IMG/VR virus record: IMGVR_UViG_3300020417_002118
Location: 1 to 20,729 of that record
Strand: one strand, 5' to 3'
DNA: 20,729 nt
Origin: a virus
This document shows positions 14,531 to 20,729 of the stretch, piece by piece (the stretch's first letter is position 1; each line of letters begins with the position of its first letter). Under the pieces are notes generated by a model that did not search any database, was not told the origin of the DNA, and was given only the letters and a program-made list of their open reading frames with translations. The position numbers and the translations under genes are program-made.

Positions 14531-14970
14531 AGTCCTGTCTTTGTTTTGAGTTCCCACGGACCCCAATGCCCATGCGCTGAGATCATTTCTGAGAATGTAG
14601 GTTGGTCATAAATATGAATGTTAGATAAACGATCTACTTGACCTAGAGCATAATAAACACGCTTGTCGATTTTGATTTCTCTACCATTAGAGAAATCGAG
14701 TACCTCCCCACCGTCTTCACACCAACAATGCCCGTAGGAAATGCCTTGCAGTTCGCCTTGACCCATGACCTCCCCATGAACAAGTCTGAGGTTGGGGTTT
14801 CGATAAGCATTGTCCATAAAGTATTTCCCATTAGCTCTGTAACAATCGCCAAAACTAGAGGCGAGCTTCCTCATTTCAGAGGGTCTAACCCGTATCTTCT
14901 TCTTGGGGAGTTCATCAAAGATTTCTAATCCCTCTAAGTATCTACTCGCTATTACTTCAGATAGTTTCAT
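14527..14970 (-). CDS. Phage protein with a Cys-His-Asp papain/transglutaminase-like pattern
   Basis: The 147-residue product has GDCYRANGKYF (Cys43), YGHCWCEDGGEVLDFS (His81 and Asp92), and later YYALG (106-110). This order (Cys at a helix start, then His and Asp in neighbouring strands) matches a recurrent small phage family that looks like transglutaminase or papain-fold enzymes. Whether it is active, and on what, is unknown. No signal peptide is seen. ATG at 14970 has AAAGGAG nine bases upstream. It is divergent from the resolvase gene and shares the TATATA region with it. Confidence 0.6.
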   Translation of the reverse strand: MKLSEVIASRYLEGLEIFDELPKKKIRVRPSEMRKLASSFGDCYRANGKYFMDNAYRNPNLRLVHGEVMGQGELQGISYGHCWCEDGGEVLDFSNGREIKIDKRVYYALGQVDRLSNIHIYDQPTFSEMISAHGHWGPWELKTKTGL

Positions 14971-14990
14971 CAGATTTATCTCCTTTATCG

Positions 14991-14997
14991 TATATAT
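14991..14997. promoter_or_regulatory. Shared TATATA promoter candidate between divergent genes
   Basis: CGTATATATCTAG lies in the 59 bases between the divergent starts at 14970 and 15030. The core is palindromic and lies at a workable distance from both genes. It could serve as a -10-type or T4-late-type element for either strand. No -35 element is evident. Confidence 0.45.
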
Positions 14998-15029
14998 CTA
15001 GTAGCCATAAACAAAGAAAAGGAGGTCGA

Positions 15030-15683
15030 ATGATACTTGGTTTAGACCCCTCACTCAGAAACTTTGGGTGGGTTCTCATGGAAGACGACGGTCATTTCTT
15101 AGATAAAGGAATGATGTCTACTAAGGCTGACATGATGTTTGTCAGTCGCTATGTATTTCTCCGAGATGGCTTGAGAGAAATAGTCCGAACAATCAGATCG
15201 AACTACCCTGACAAAGTTCTTAGAGTTGGAATAGAAAGTCCCATCTTTAATGACTTGTACTCAGAGGGTATGTATGGTCTATTCCTCTACTCAAACGAAG
15301 CTCTCATGCTTGAAAAGTGCGATACTGTTTACTTAACCCCTAACCAAGTCAAAGCCCATGCCCATGCATTTCTTAATAGACCTAAAGGTTGGAAAATGCA
15401 GAAAGGCGATATGGTTGAAGCTGTTAAACAAGCAACAGAGGGTCAAGGCGCAAAGCGTTGGAATCATCACCAAGCAGACGCTTATTGGGTCGGTAGAACA
15501 GCAGGTCGTTTTTGGAAACTTGTTGAAGGTGAAATAGAAATTTCTGATCTATCAGAGTTGGAAAAAAGGCACTTCACTGACTACGAGAAATATGTGAGAG
15601 GTAAGAAAGCAGGGAAAGTCAAACGTAAAGGTATTACTTACAAAGAGAATGATAGATTTTTCAGATGGTCTGAAGAAAGTTAG
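15030..15683 (+). CDS. RuvC-like Holliday junction resolvase
   Basis: The 217-residue protein has the RNase H-fold pattern of RuvC: ILGLDPSLRNFGWVLME (Asp6) at the start, VGIESPIFND (Glu69) and HHQADAYWVG (Asp150). These acidic residues would bind metal to cut branched DNA in recombination or before packaging. RuvC itself is about 170 residues; here there is a C-terminal basic extension (about 185-217, rich in Lys/Arg). ATG at 15030 has a strong AGGAGG site. It heads the recombination block and follows the TATATA element at 14991. RuvC-like resolvases also occur as phage packaging helpers. Confidence 0.85.
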   Translation: MILGLDPSLRNFGWVLMEDDGHFLDKGMMSTKADMMFVSRYVFLRDGLREIVRTIRSNYPDKVLRVGIESPIFNDLYSEGMYGLFLYSNEALMLEKCDTVYLTPNQVKAHAHAFLNRPKGWKMQKGDMVEAVKQATEGQGAKRWNHHQADAYWVGRTAGRFWKLVEGEIEISDLSELEKRHFTDYEKYVRGKKAGKVKRKGITYKENDRFFRWSEES

Positions 15684-15702
15684 TCTCAGACTCAAAAATT
15701 AC

Positions 15703-15708
15703 TATATA
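15703..15708 (+). promoter_or_regulatory. TATATA promoter candidate before recA
   Basis: ACTATATACA lies in the 66-base gap between the resolvase stop and the recA start, 42 bases before the ATG. It matches the element seen before several other genes here. No hairpin over the recA ribosome site was found. Confidence 0.4.
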
Positions 15709-15749
15709 CAACACTTATCCACTCCATCATGCCTCGAAAGGAAATATTC

Positions 15750-16943
15750 ATGGCAAAATCAAAAGGAAATAAAACCACTAAAAAGAAACCAAAGACAGAC
15801 CTTCTTGCCGCAGCTAAAGCAGTTGCAGGCGCACTTAAAGAAGACCACGTTGTTTCTCTCGACCCGAACAGTCTGAAAGTCAGTCGCCCTCACATTTCTA
15901 CAGGTTCTGTGGCTCTCGATTATCTCATCGGAGGTAAAGAGAATGAACACGGTGTGCGCCCCTGTCCTGGCATTCCTAAAGGAAATATTACCAACCTTTA
16001 CGGACTCGCAGGTGCAGGTAAAACCACAATCGCTCTCCAAACTGCCGCTCAGACTTGCGCTGAGGGTGGTACTTGCGTCTATATAGATTGGGAGCATGAG
16101 GTCGATCACCGCTATGCGGCGAGCTTAGGTGTCCCTGTTTCTGACCCGACTAAATTTATGCTCATTCAGCCCGATACTCTTGAGGCAGGTCTGCGCTATA
16201 TCTTTACGATGACAGAAGCAGGTGTTGACCTCATTGTGATCGACAGCGTGGGCGCCGCAGTCCCTAAAGCTGTGTTTGAAAAGAACGATGACGGTCCCAC
16301 TCCCGTAGGTCTTAATGCTCGTCTGTGGAGTACATACTTGCCCAAGATCAAGTCAAAGATCAAAGGCAGTGAAACTGCTATCATTGGTATTTCTCAGCTT
16401 CGTGAGTCCATCGGTGGTATGTCATTCGCAGGTCCAAAGAAAATCCCTCAAGGTGGTAAGGCTTGGACATTCTACTCTACTCTTCAGATTATGCTCCGTG
16501 TAGTCGGTAAAGAGAAAGGCAAAGAGTGGGACGGTATGCAGGGCAAAGCTGTCGAAACGGTTCTTGGTACTTGTGTGAGAGCGAAGCTCGATAAGTGTAA
16601 AGTCTCAGACTCAGCGCATAAAGAGGTAGACTTCTATCTCATGTCGGGTGAGGGTGTCGATAATGTCCGTACTATTCTTGAGCTTGGTATAAAGACAGGT
16701 ATTGTGAAGAAAGGTGGGGCTTGGTACTCATGGCAGAGCGGTGATGGTGAGGTTCGTGGTCAAGGCTTAAATAACTTCAAAGAGTCTTTGACAGATGAGC
16801 ATATCGCAAGCATTTTCGCTCAGGTGAAGCCTTATCTCGCAGACCCTAAGAAGAAGACAGAAGAAGAGCCTCCAAGCCTTGAGAGCCTTGCCAAGCTCGA
16901 TGGTTCAGATGAAGACTTCTTAGCGAGTTTAGAGGACTTATAA
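15750..16943 (+). CDS. recA: RecA/UvsX-type recombinase
   Basis: The 397-residue protein catalyses homologous strand exchange on single-stranded DNA. The Walker A is YGLAGAGKTT (84-93), the catalytic Glu lies in IDWEHEVD (112-119), and Walker B is LIVIDSVGA (161-169). The 'IIGISQLRES' strand with its Q corresponds to the RecA NQ(L/I)R region. The C-terminal tail is acidic (SDEDFLASLEDL), as in RecA and UvsX, and may bind partner proteins. An upstream in-frame ATG at 15729 is rejected because AAGGA sits seven bases before 15750. Arginine codons are nearly all CGT or CGC, unlike neighbouring genes that favour AGA. The stop overlaps the next start (TAATG). Confidence 0.93.
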   Translation: MAKSKGNKTTKKKPKTDLLAAAKAVAGALKEDHVVSLDPNSLKVSRPHISTGSVALDYLIGGKENEHGVRPCPGIPKGNITNLYGLAGAGKTTIALQTAAQTCAEGGTCVYIDWEHEVDHRYAASLGVPVSDPTKFMLIQPDTLEAGLRYIFTMTEAGVDLIVIDSVGAAVPKAVFEKNDDGPTPVGLNARLWSTYLPKIKSKIKGSETAIIGISQLRESIGGMSFAGPKKIPQGGKAWTFYSTLQIMLRVVGKEKGKEWDGMQGKAVETVLGTCVRAKLDKCKVSDSAHKEVDFYLMSGEGVDNVRTILELGIKTGIVKKGGAWYSWQSGDGEVRGQGLNNFKESLTDEHIASIFAQVKPYLADPKKKTEEEPPSLESLAKLDGSDEDFLASLEDL

Positions 16944-17197
16944 TGAAGATTTTAGTTCTCGTCTTCTTAATTACTCTGCTGTGTGGCTTCCTCTCTTACG
17001 GAAAGCCGATTGACAGTGTTGAGATCATCGTCTGTAAAGACAATGAGAAGCGACTTTTCTTTGCAGGTGAGTTGCCTCACTTTAGGAAGTATAGAGAAGT
17101 ATTTAATCAAGATACTTGTAAGGTTCAAACCATGACTCTGAGGAAATGGCAAAGAATACTTTCCTCATACCAAAAACGATCTGTCAAAACTCCTTAA
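16943..17197 (+). CDS. Small exported or membrane-anchored protein
   Basis: The 84-residue product starts with Lys and then a hydrophobic stretch (3-19, ILVLVFLITLLCGFLSY), so it is either secreted or anchored by its N-terminus. The remainder is basic, with Cys31 and Cys59 possibly forming a disulfide outside the cytoplasm. No good lipobox is visible. The start overlaps the recA stop, with GAGGA at good spacing. Small envelope proteins of phages may act in lysis, superinfection exclusion or host modification. Which applies here is unknown. Confidence 0.65.
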   Translation: MKILVLVFLITLLCGFLSYGKPIDSVEIIVCKDNEKRLFFAGELPHFRKYREVFNQDTCKVQTMTLRKWQRILSSYQKRSVKTP

Positions 17198-17202
17198 AGT
17201 CT

Positions 17203-17235
17203 TATATATTCTCCAACACGAAAGGAGGATATATG
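17203..17235 (+). promoter_or_regulatory. TATATA promoter candidate overlapping an RBS- and start-hiding hairpin (Rad50 gene)
   Basis: TATATATTCTCC (17203-17214) pairs with GGAGGATATATG (17224-17235) at all 12 positions, two of them G-U, with a 9-base loop. The 3' arm contains the GGAGG ribosome site and the ATG. The 5' arm is also the presumed promoter TATATAT, so a transcript starting just downstream would lack it. Confidence 0.55.
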
Positions 17236-18363
17236 AAGCTAAAAGTTGAGAACTTTCAGTCCATTAAAAGTGCAGAGATCGAAGTTGATGGTCTGACTGT
17301 AATAACGGGTGAAAACAGTATCGGCAAATCTGCTCTCGCAAGAGCTTTCAATGGGGTCTTCACTAACTTAAGAGGAGACGCTCATGTGAGAAATGGTGAG
17401 AAGCATTCGACTGTATCTGTCGTCTTTGACGATGGCAACGAGGTTACTTGGGAAAAAGGTAAGAAAAAGAACCGATACGTTGTCAACGGAAAGGAAATAG
17501 ATAAGGTGGGTACGGGAGTGCCTGATGAAGTTAAAGCACTAGGGGTTACCTCCGTAAAGGTAGACGGTAAAGATGTTTACCCTCAGATAGCAAAGCAGTT
17601 TCAGAATATATTTCTGATTGACTTACCTCCTAGTGCTTTATCGTCTGCTCTTTCAGATGTTGAGTTAATACACCAACTTGAAGAAGCCTCAGCTAAAGCT
17701 CGGTCTGAAATAAGAGACACTAAGTCTCGGCTAAAAGTTAAAAGAGAAGACCTTAACACTGCTCAAAATAATCTCTCTATGTATGAAGACTTTGACCCTC
17801 TAAAGTTAGAAGAATACGAGCAAGCAGAACAAGCTAAAGAGACAGCGATTACTAACCTAAGCAAAGCAGAGTCTCTTGTTCAGAAGAAAGAGAAGGTGGG
17901 GAAAGCATACGAAGTCCTAGAGGAAGTGTTGACTGTATCTCTCCCTACTTTAGACCTCTCAGAGTTTGATAACTTAAACCAACTTATTTCTCTAAACAAG
18001 CGCAGGAAAGCCTTGACCAAAGCTGTCGAAGCACTTGGAGAAATAGAAACCTGTGAGGTGAGTAAAGCTCCCGAATTTCCTAATGTGGGTGAACTAGAGC
18101 GCATACAAACAAAGCGAAATAAGTTAGAAAGTGCGATTCAGATTTTAGACCCCTTAAGCAAAGTAGTATTAAGCACTCCCCCTCAAGACAACTCCGATAT
18201 AATTAATAGTCTAGTGAGGAAGAAGAAATTGACTCTAGGTATAAGCCTTGCGGAAGAAGAAATAACCAAAATTGACTCTGAACTAGAGTCTGTCCAAGAG
18301 AAGATTAGAGAGGGAGTATGCCCCGTATGTTTAAGAGGAGGAAATGACAAATGCCACGACTGA
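17233..18363 (+). CDS. sbcC: Rad50/SbcC-like ATPase, N-terminal half ending at the zinc hook
   Basis: The 376-residue product has the N-terminal lobe of an SMC/Rad50-type ATPase: MKLKVENFQSIKSAEIEVDG, Walker A GENSIGKSA (26-34), then a long coiled coil (about 150-355). It ends with CPVC (363-366), the Rad50 zinc-hook motif, and a further CH pair just before the stop. The second coiled coil, signature motif and Walker B of a complete Rad50 are absent, and the next gene is Mre11 rather than a continuation. The true start is ATG 17233, supported by AAAGGAGG; an in-frame ATG at 17146 lies inside the previous gene. With Mre11 it should process DNA ends for RecA. Either a second gene supplies the other lobe, or it acts as a half ATPase. 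Confidence 0.85.
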   Translation: MKLKVENFQSIKSAEIEVDGLTVITGENSIGKSALARAFNGVFTNLRGDAHVRNGEKHSTVSVVFDDGNEVTWEKGKKKNRYVVNGKEIDKVGTGVPDEVKALGVTSVKVDGKDVYPQIAKQFQNIFLIDLPPSALSSALSDVELIHQLEEASAKARSEIRDTKSRLKVKREDLNTAQNNLSMYEDFDPLKLEEYEQAEQAKETAITNLSKAESLVQKKEKVGKAYEVLEEVLTVSLPTLDLSEFDNLNQLISLNKRRKALTKAVEALGEIETCEVSKAPEFPNVGELERIQTKRNKLESAIQILDPLSKVVLSTPPQDNSDIINSLVRKKKLTLGISLAEEEITKIDSELESVQEKIREGVCPVCLRGGNDKCHD

Positions 18364-19325
18364 TATGGAGAACTGATGTCCACATGGGAGATCGAACCCC
18401 TAGAAGACGAACAGGTAATTGGTCAGAAGACGTTGCTAAAAAATTAAGATGGATAGGGAAGAAAGCGGAGGAAATAAAAGCTGACGCTGTGATTGATGGT
18501 GGAGATTATTTCGATGTGAAGTCTCCCGTTAAAAACTCACATGGCCTTGTCCGATTGTCCTGTGAAATACACTCAGAATACCCATGCCCAACCTACGCTC
18601 TAGTGGGCAATCACGATGTGAAATATGGGAATATTGATTACTTACCTGAACAACCTCTTGGGGTCATGTTTTCTTCGGGGGTCTTCAGGCAGTTTGGCGA
18701 TGACGAGGAAATAATCTTAGAGGGAGACGGTGTAAAGGTTAGAATCGTTGGAGTCCCCTATCATGGAGTCGAGTATGACTTTGATCGTATTGCTAACATT
18801 TCTAAGAAAGACGAAGACTACTTAATCGTTGCTTGTCATCTTCTAGCTAGAAAGGGCAAAACAGGCTCGATGTTTGAGGGTGAAGACATTATTGGCTACG
18901 ACTTTCTCAATAAGAATACTGAGGTGAACGCTTGGATGTTTGGTCATTGGCATAAAGACCAAGGCATTTCTAAACTTAAAAATGGCGCAATCGTAGTCAA
19001 CGTAGGTTCGCTTACTAGAGGCTCGCTCCACCTCGATGACTTAGATAGAAAGCCCTGTATCGTGGAAATAGAAGCCACCAAGAAAGGGCTAAACTTCAAA
19101 AGGCATAACGTACCCGTCAGACCTGCTTCCGTAGCGTTTAAGATTGATGACGCTAAAAGAGAGCATGAAGACGTTGACCGTATGGAAGAAATAGTTGAAA
19201 AGATGAAGTCTGTCGTTACTGAGGGTTGGGCAGGTAAATCTCTCATTGATAAGGTGAGAGAAATGAAAATCCCTAACGATGTTAAAGAGCAAACTATTTT
19301 ATACTTGGAAAGTGTAAACAAGTAA
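18351..19325 (+). CDS. sbcD: Mre11/SbcD-like DNA exonuclease subunit
   Basis: The 324-residue protein is a calcineurin-like metallophosphoesterase. Metal-binding motifs appear in family order: TDVHMGD (Asp9, His11), DGGDYFD (Asp52), VGNHD (85-89), ACHLL (His163) and FGHWH (197-201). A C-terminal capping or DNA-binding part follows (about 225-324). It is the partner of the Rad50-type ATPase in DNA-end resection, like T4 gp47. It overlaps that gene by 13 bases and has AGAGGAGG nine bases before its ATG. No frameshift is seen. Confidence 0.9.
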   Translation: MPRLIWRTDVHMGDRTPRRRTGNWSEDVAKKLRWIGKKAEEIKADAVIDGGDYFDVKSPVKNSHGLVRLSCEIHSEYPCPTYALVGNHDVKYGNIDYLPEQPLGVMFSSGVFRQFGDDEEIILEGDGVKVRIVGVPYHGVEYDFDRIANISKKDEDYLIVACHLLARKGKTGSMFEGEDIIGYDFLNKNTEVNAWMFGHWHKDQGISKLKNGAIVVNVGSLTRGSLHLDDLDRKPCIVEIEATKKGLNFKRHNVPVRPASVAFKIDDAKREHEDVDRMEEIVEKMKSVVTEGWAGKSLIDKVREMKIPNDVKEQTILYLESVNK

Positions 19326-19342
19326 TTCTAATCATTAAACAG

Positions 19343-19376
19343 TCCTATATATACGTCTTGCTTCGGTAATATAGGA
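19343..19376 (+). promoter_or_regulatory. TATATATA promoter candidate overlapping an RBS-hiding hairpin (nuclease gene)
   Basis: TCCTATAT (19343-19350) pairs perfectly with ATATAGGA (19369-19376) around an 18-base loop. The 3' arm takes in the first part of the AGGAGG ribosome site of the gene at 19385. The 5' arm overlaps TATATATA (19346-19353), so transcripts from this promoter would lack the arm. Confidence 0.5.
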
Positions 19377-19384
19377 GGAACTAA

Positions 19385-20365
19385 ATGAGGCAGGACAATG
19401 AAGATATGAAATACATTTATTGGTCGCATATTAAGATGATGAGGGAGTGTCCTCAACGCTACTTGTGGAGCAAAGGACACCCCGACCATGACCTTGGTGC
19501 AGGTATCGGGAAAAAGAAGCCCCTACCTCCTGAAAATCAGCGTGAGTCTGAACACCATCTCCTCATGGGTTCTGTCCTGTCGAAAGTAGTTGAAGACTTT
19601 TACAACCATGAGCTTTGGAGTGAGCCTAAGACTTTACAAGATAAGCTAGAAGACTTAGCCCGAAAAGAGTTCGTTTTCCAAGAGCAACGCTACTATTGCT
19701 TGTGGAATTATATGACTCGTGATGAAGCAATAGATGTAGTGGTGAGCGGTGCTTCCAACTTCTTGAAGATTATGAAAGAGAATAGACTGCTCGGAGTGTG
19801 GAACAAATCTGAACTAAAGATGACCCCCTCCGTGAACAAGTATTTCTCAGCTTCGGGTATCGCTGACCTTGTGTATAGAGACAAGGAAGATCGTATTCAT
19901 ATTCTTGACGGTAAAAACGCTAGTACCCCTGGAAAGTATGAAGACCAAGATCAGCTCCGTTGGTATGCGCTGTGTTTCAGACTACAGTACAACGTCATGC
20001 CTCACCGTCTCGGTTTCTTCTATTTCCGTTATCCCTCAGACATATTACCTAATATGAAGCACGTTCCTGAGAAATATCAAGGCGATAAATGGACAGGCTT
20101 CATGGAAGTCGATTTCACAATGGCTGATATTAAGAGATTAGCCGCTGAAGGGGTCGAGACTTCTAAAGCAATCCATCGAGGTGTCTTTGAAGCGAACCCA
20201 ATGCCTAAGCACTGTAGAACTTGCCCTTATGAGTCGGTGTGTGAGGAAAGACAAGAGCAGAAAGCTAGAAATGCCGCTAAGCGAGGATTAAGAAAGACGA
20301 AGACCCCCGACCCAACAGAGGGAAATGATGGTTTTGTCGATCTTTCATTTGGTTCAAAAACTTAA
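19385..20365 (+). CDS. PD-(D/E)XK nuclease, Cas4/RecB-like, with probable Fe-S cysteines
   Basis: The 326-residue protein has the nuclease core: ASGIADLV (Asp161), ILDGKNAS (Asp175 and Lys177) and the QLRWYAL helix (Gln190). Cys22 in RECPQRYLW and a C-terminal cluster CRTCPYESVC (Cys277, Cys280, Cys286) are placed like the four ligands of the iron-sulfur cluster of Cas4 and AddB. The tail from about 290 is basic and then acidic. Phage proteins of this type usually act as exonucleases in recombination with RecA, Mre11 and Rad50. There is no CRISPR array or other cas gene here, so a CRISPR role is not suggested. ATG at 19385 has GGAGG at good spacing; a second ATG at codon 8 is possible. Confidence 0.85.
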   Translation: MRQDNEDMKYIYWSHIKMMRECPQRYLWSKGHPDHDLGAGIGKKKPLPPENQRESEHHLLMGSVLSKVVEDFYNHELWSEPKTLQDKLEDLARKEFVFQEQRYYCLWNYMTRDEAIDVVVSGASNFLKIMKENRLLGVWNKSELKMTPSVNKYFSASGIADLVYRDKEDRIHILDGKNASTPGKYEDQDQLRWYALCFRLQYNVMPHRLGFFYFRYPSDILPNMKHVPEKYQGDKWTGFMEVDFTMADIKRLAAEGVETSKAIHRGVFEANPMPKHCRTCPYESVCEERQEQKARNAAKRGLRKTKTPDPTEGNDGFVDLSFGSKT

Positions 20366-20385
20366 CCAGCAGACTCGACTTTTCT

Positions 20386-20425
20386 GATATAGAGAAGTAA
20401 ACCTTTTTAACACTAAAGGAGTGTT
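20386..20425 (+). promoter_or_regulatory. TATA element and a small hairpin with the ribosome site in its loop
   Basis: GATATAG (from 20385) lies 36 bases before the GTG start at 20428. AACACT (20409-20414) pairs with AGTGTT (20420-20425), leaving AAAGG of the ribosome site in a 5-base loop. It is a weaker member of the pattern seen before other genes. Confidence 0.3.
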
Positions 20426-20427
20426 TT

Positions 20428-20697
20428 GTGTCTGATGAAATAAAAGCCCTTGTTGAGAAGAGAGAATCTCTCGAAGCAAGGAAATCGAAGTTATCGGGTA
20501 AGCTAGAAGTAGCTAAGAGTTCTCTCGCTGAAATAGACGAAAGCCTTGTGTCTATGGGAGTCTCACCCGACAACTTAGAGCAAGAAATTGAAAGATTACG
20601 CTCTGAGAGAGATGAAAAAATAAACGCTTTTTCTCAAGCCCTTGAAGAAGTCGAAACAATACTCACTAACATTGAGAATAGGATTGCTAATCTATGA
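20428..20697 (+). CDS. Small coiled-coil protein
   Basis: The start is GTG at 20428, with AAAGGAG six bases upstream. The 89-residue product is almost entirely heptad-like and charged: helix about 1-43, a short break around MGVSPDNL (43-50), then helix to the end. This is an antiparallel coiled-coil hairpin. It follows the recombination nucleases. It could be a partner or a detached coiled-coil piece of the Rad50-type ATPase, or an unrelated oligomerisation protein. Its stop overlaps the next start (ATGA). Confidence 0.7.
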   Translation: MSDEIKALVEKRESLEARKSKLSGKLEVAKSSLAEIDESLVSMGVSPDNLEQEIERLRSERDEKINAFSQALEEVETILTNIENRIANL

Positions 20698-20729
20698 GTA
20701 CACTACCCGTCCTTAACATCGCTACAAAT
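20694..20729 (+). CDS. Start of a gene cut by the right edge
   Basis: Twelve codons (MSTLPVLNIATN) are visible after an ATG that overlaps the previous stop (ATGA). The frame is open to the edge. This is too short to identify. Because it is coupled to the coiled-coil gene, it is the nearest place to look for the missing C-terminal lobe of the Rad50-type ATPase. Confidence 0.5.
   Translation, partial: MSTLPVLNIATN

Noticed and set aside
15663-15690. Hairpin GTCTGA/TCAGAC around the resolvase stop as a terminator
   Set aside because: The stem is only six bases, the stop codon is in the loop, and no T run follows.
15729-15750. recA starting at ATG 15729
   Set aside because: No ribosome site lies before 15729, while AAGGA lies seven bases before the in-frame ATG at 15750.
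17146-17233. Rad50-type gene starting at ATG 17146
   Set aside because: It would overlap the small exported protein gene and add residues foreign to the family. AAAGGAGG sits before ATG 17233, where the canonical N-terminus MKLKVENF begins.
19385-20365. Cas4 as part of a CRISPR system
   Set aside because: No repeats with regular spacing and no other cas gene are present. The neighbours are RecA, Mre11 and Rad50, so a recombination nuclease is the simpler reading.

Overview
The window looks like part of the genome of a tailed double-stranded DNA phage with a bacterial host, close in gene logic to T4-like and marine myoviruses. Evidence is a long repetitive tail fibre, an endolysin-type amidase, and a dense replication and recombination block (DnaX-type clamp loader, RuvC-like resolvase, RecA, Mre11, a Rad50 half, and a Cas4/RecB-like nuclease). 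There are almost no gaps, many start/stop overlaps, and Shine-Dalgarno sites of the AGGAGG kind. No tRNA, rRNA, CRISPR array, integrase or insertion sequence was seen. The genetic code is standard. Base composition is moderately A+T rich by eye. The host cannot be named from the sequence.

Layout. (1) 1-2775, minus: a tail fibre running off the left edge. (2) 2860-3573, plus: a lone dihydroorotate dehydrogenase-like gene, followed by about 180 bases of structured non-coding sequence ending in a terminator. (3) 9865 down to 3755, minus: amidase, triple-HTH protein, beta-helix protein, DnaX, NusG-like factor, sigma-like HTH protein, a small overlapping gene, a small protein sharing its C-terminal domain with the beta-helix protein, and a hypothetical. 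(4) 9893-13956, plus: a shortened GroEL-like chaperonin, a hypothetical, and four coupled genes that together make up a DNA methyltransferase. (5) 14970 down to 13964, minus: two small genes. (6) 15030 to the right edge, plus: RuvC-like resolvase, RecA, a small exported protein, Rad50 N-terminal half, Mre11, PD-(D/E)XK nuclease, a coiled-coil protein, and the start of another gene.

The strongest candidate for something new is at 11674-13956. A beta-class DNA methyltransferase, normally one polypeptide, is split into separate, translationally coupled genes. The catalytic (DPPY) half is present twice with nearly identical ends but a different central, presumed target-recognition, segment. Only one C-terminal half carries the SAM-binding motif. 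This could be one SAM-binding subunit shared by two alternative specificity subunits.

A second pattern concerns expression. Several genes have a TATATA element followed by an RNA hairpin that hides the ribosome binding site. In the clearest cases the 5' arm of the hairpin overlaps the presumed promoter. Read-through transcripts would then be silenced and transcripts from the local promoter translated, as is known for some T4 late genes. Other oddities are a chaperonin that has lost the ATPase residues, a Rad50 that stops at its zinc hook, and a strong excess of the word AGAAAT in all reading frames.
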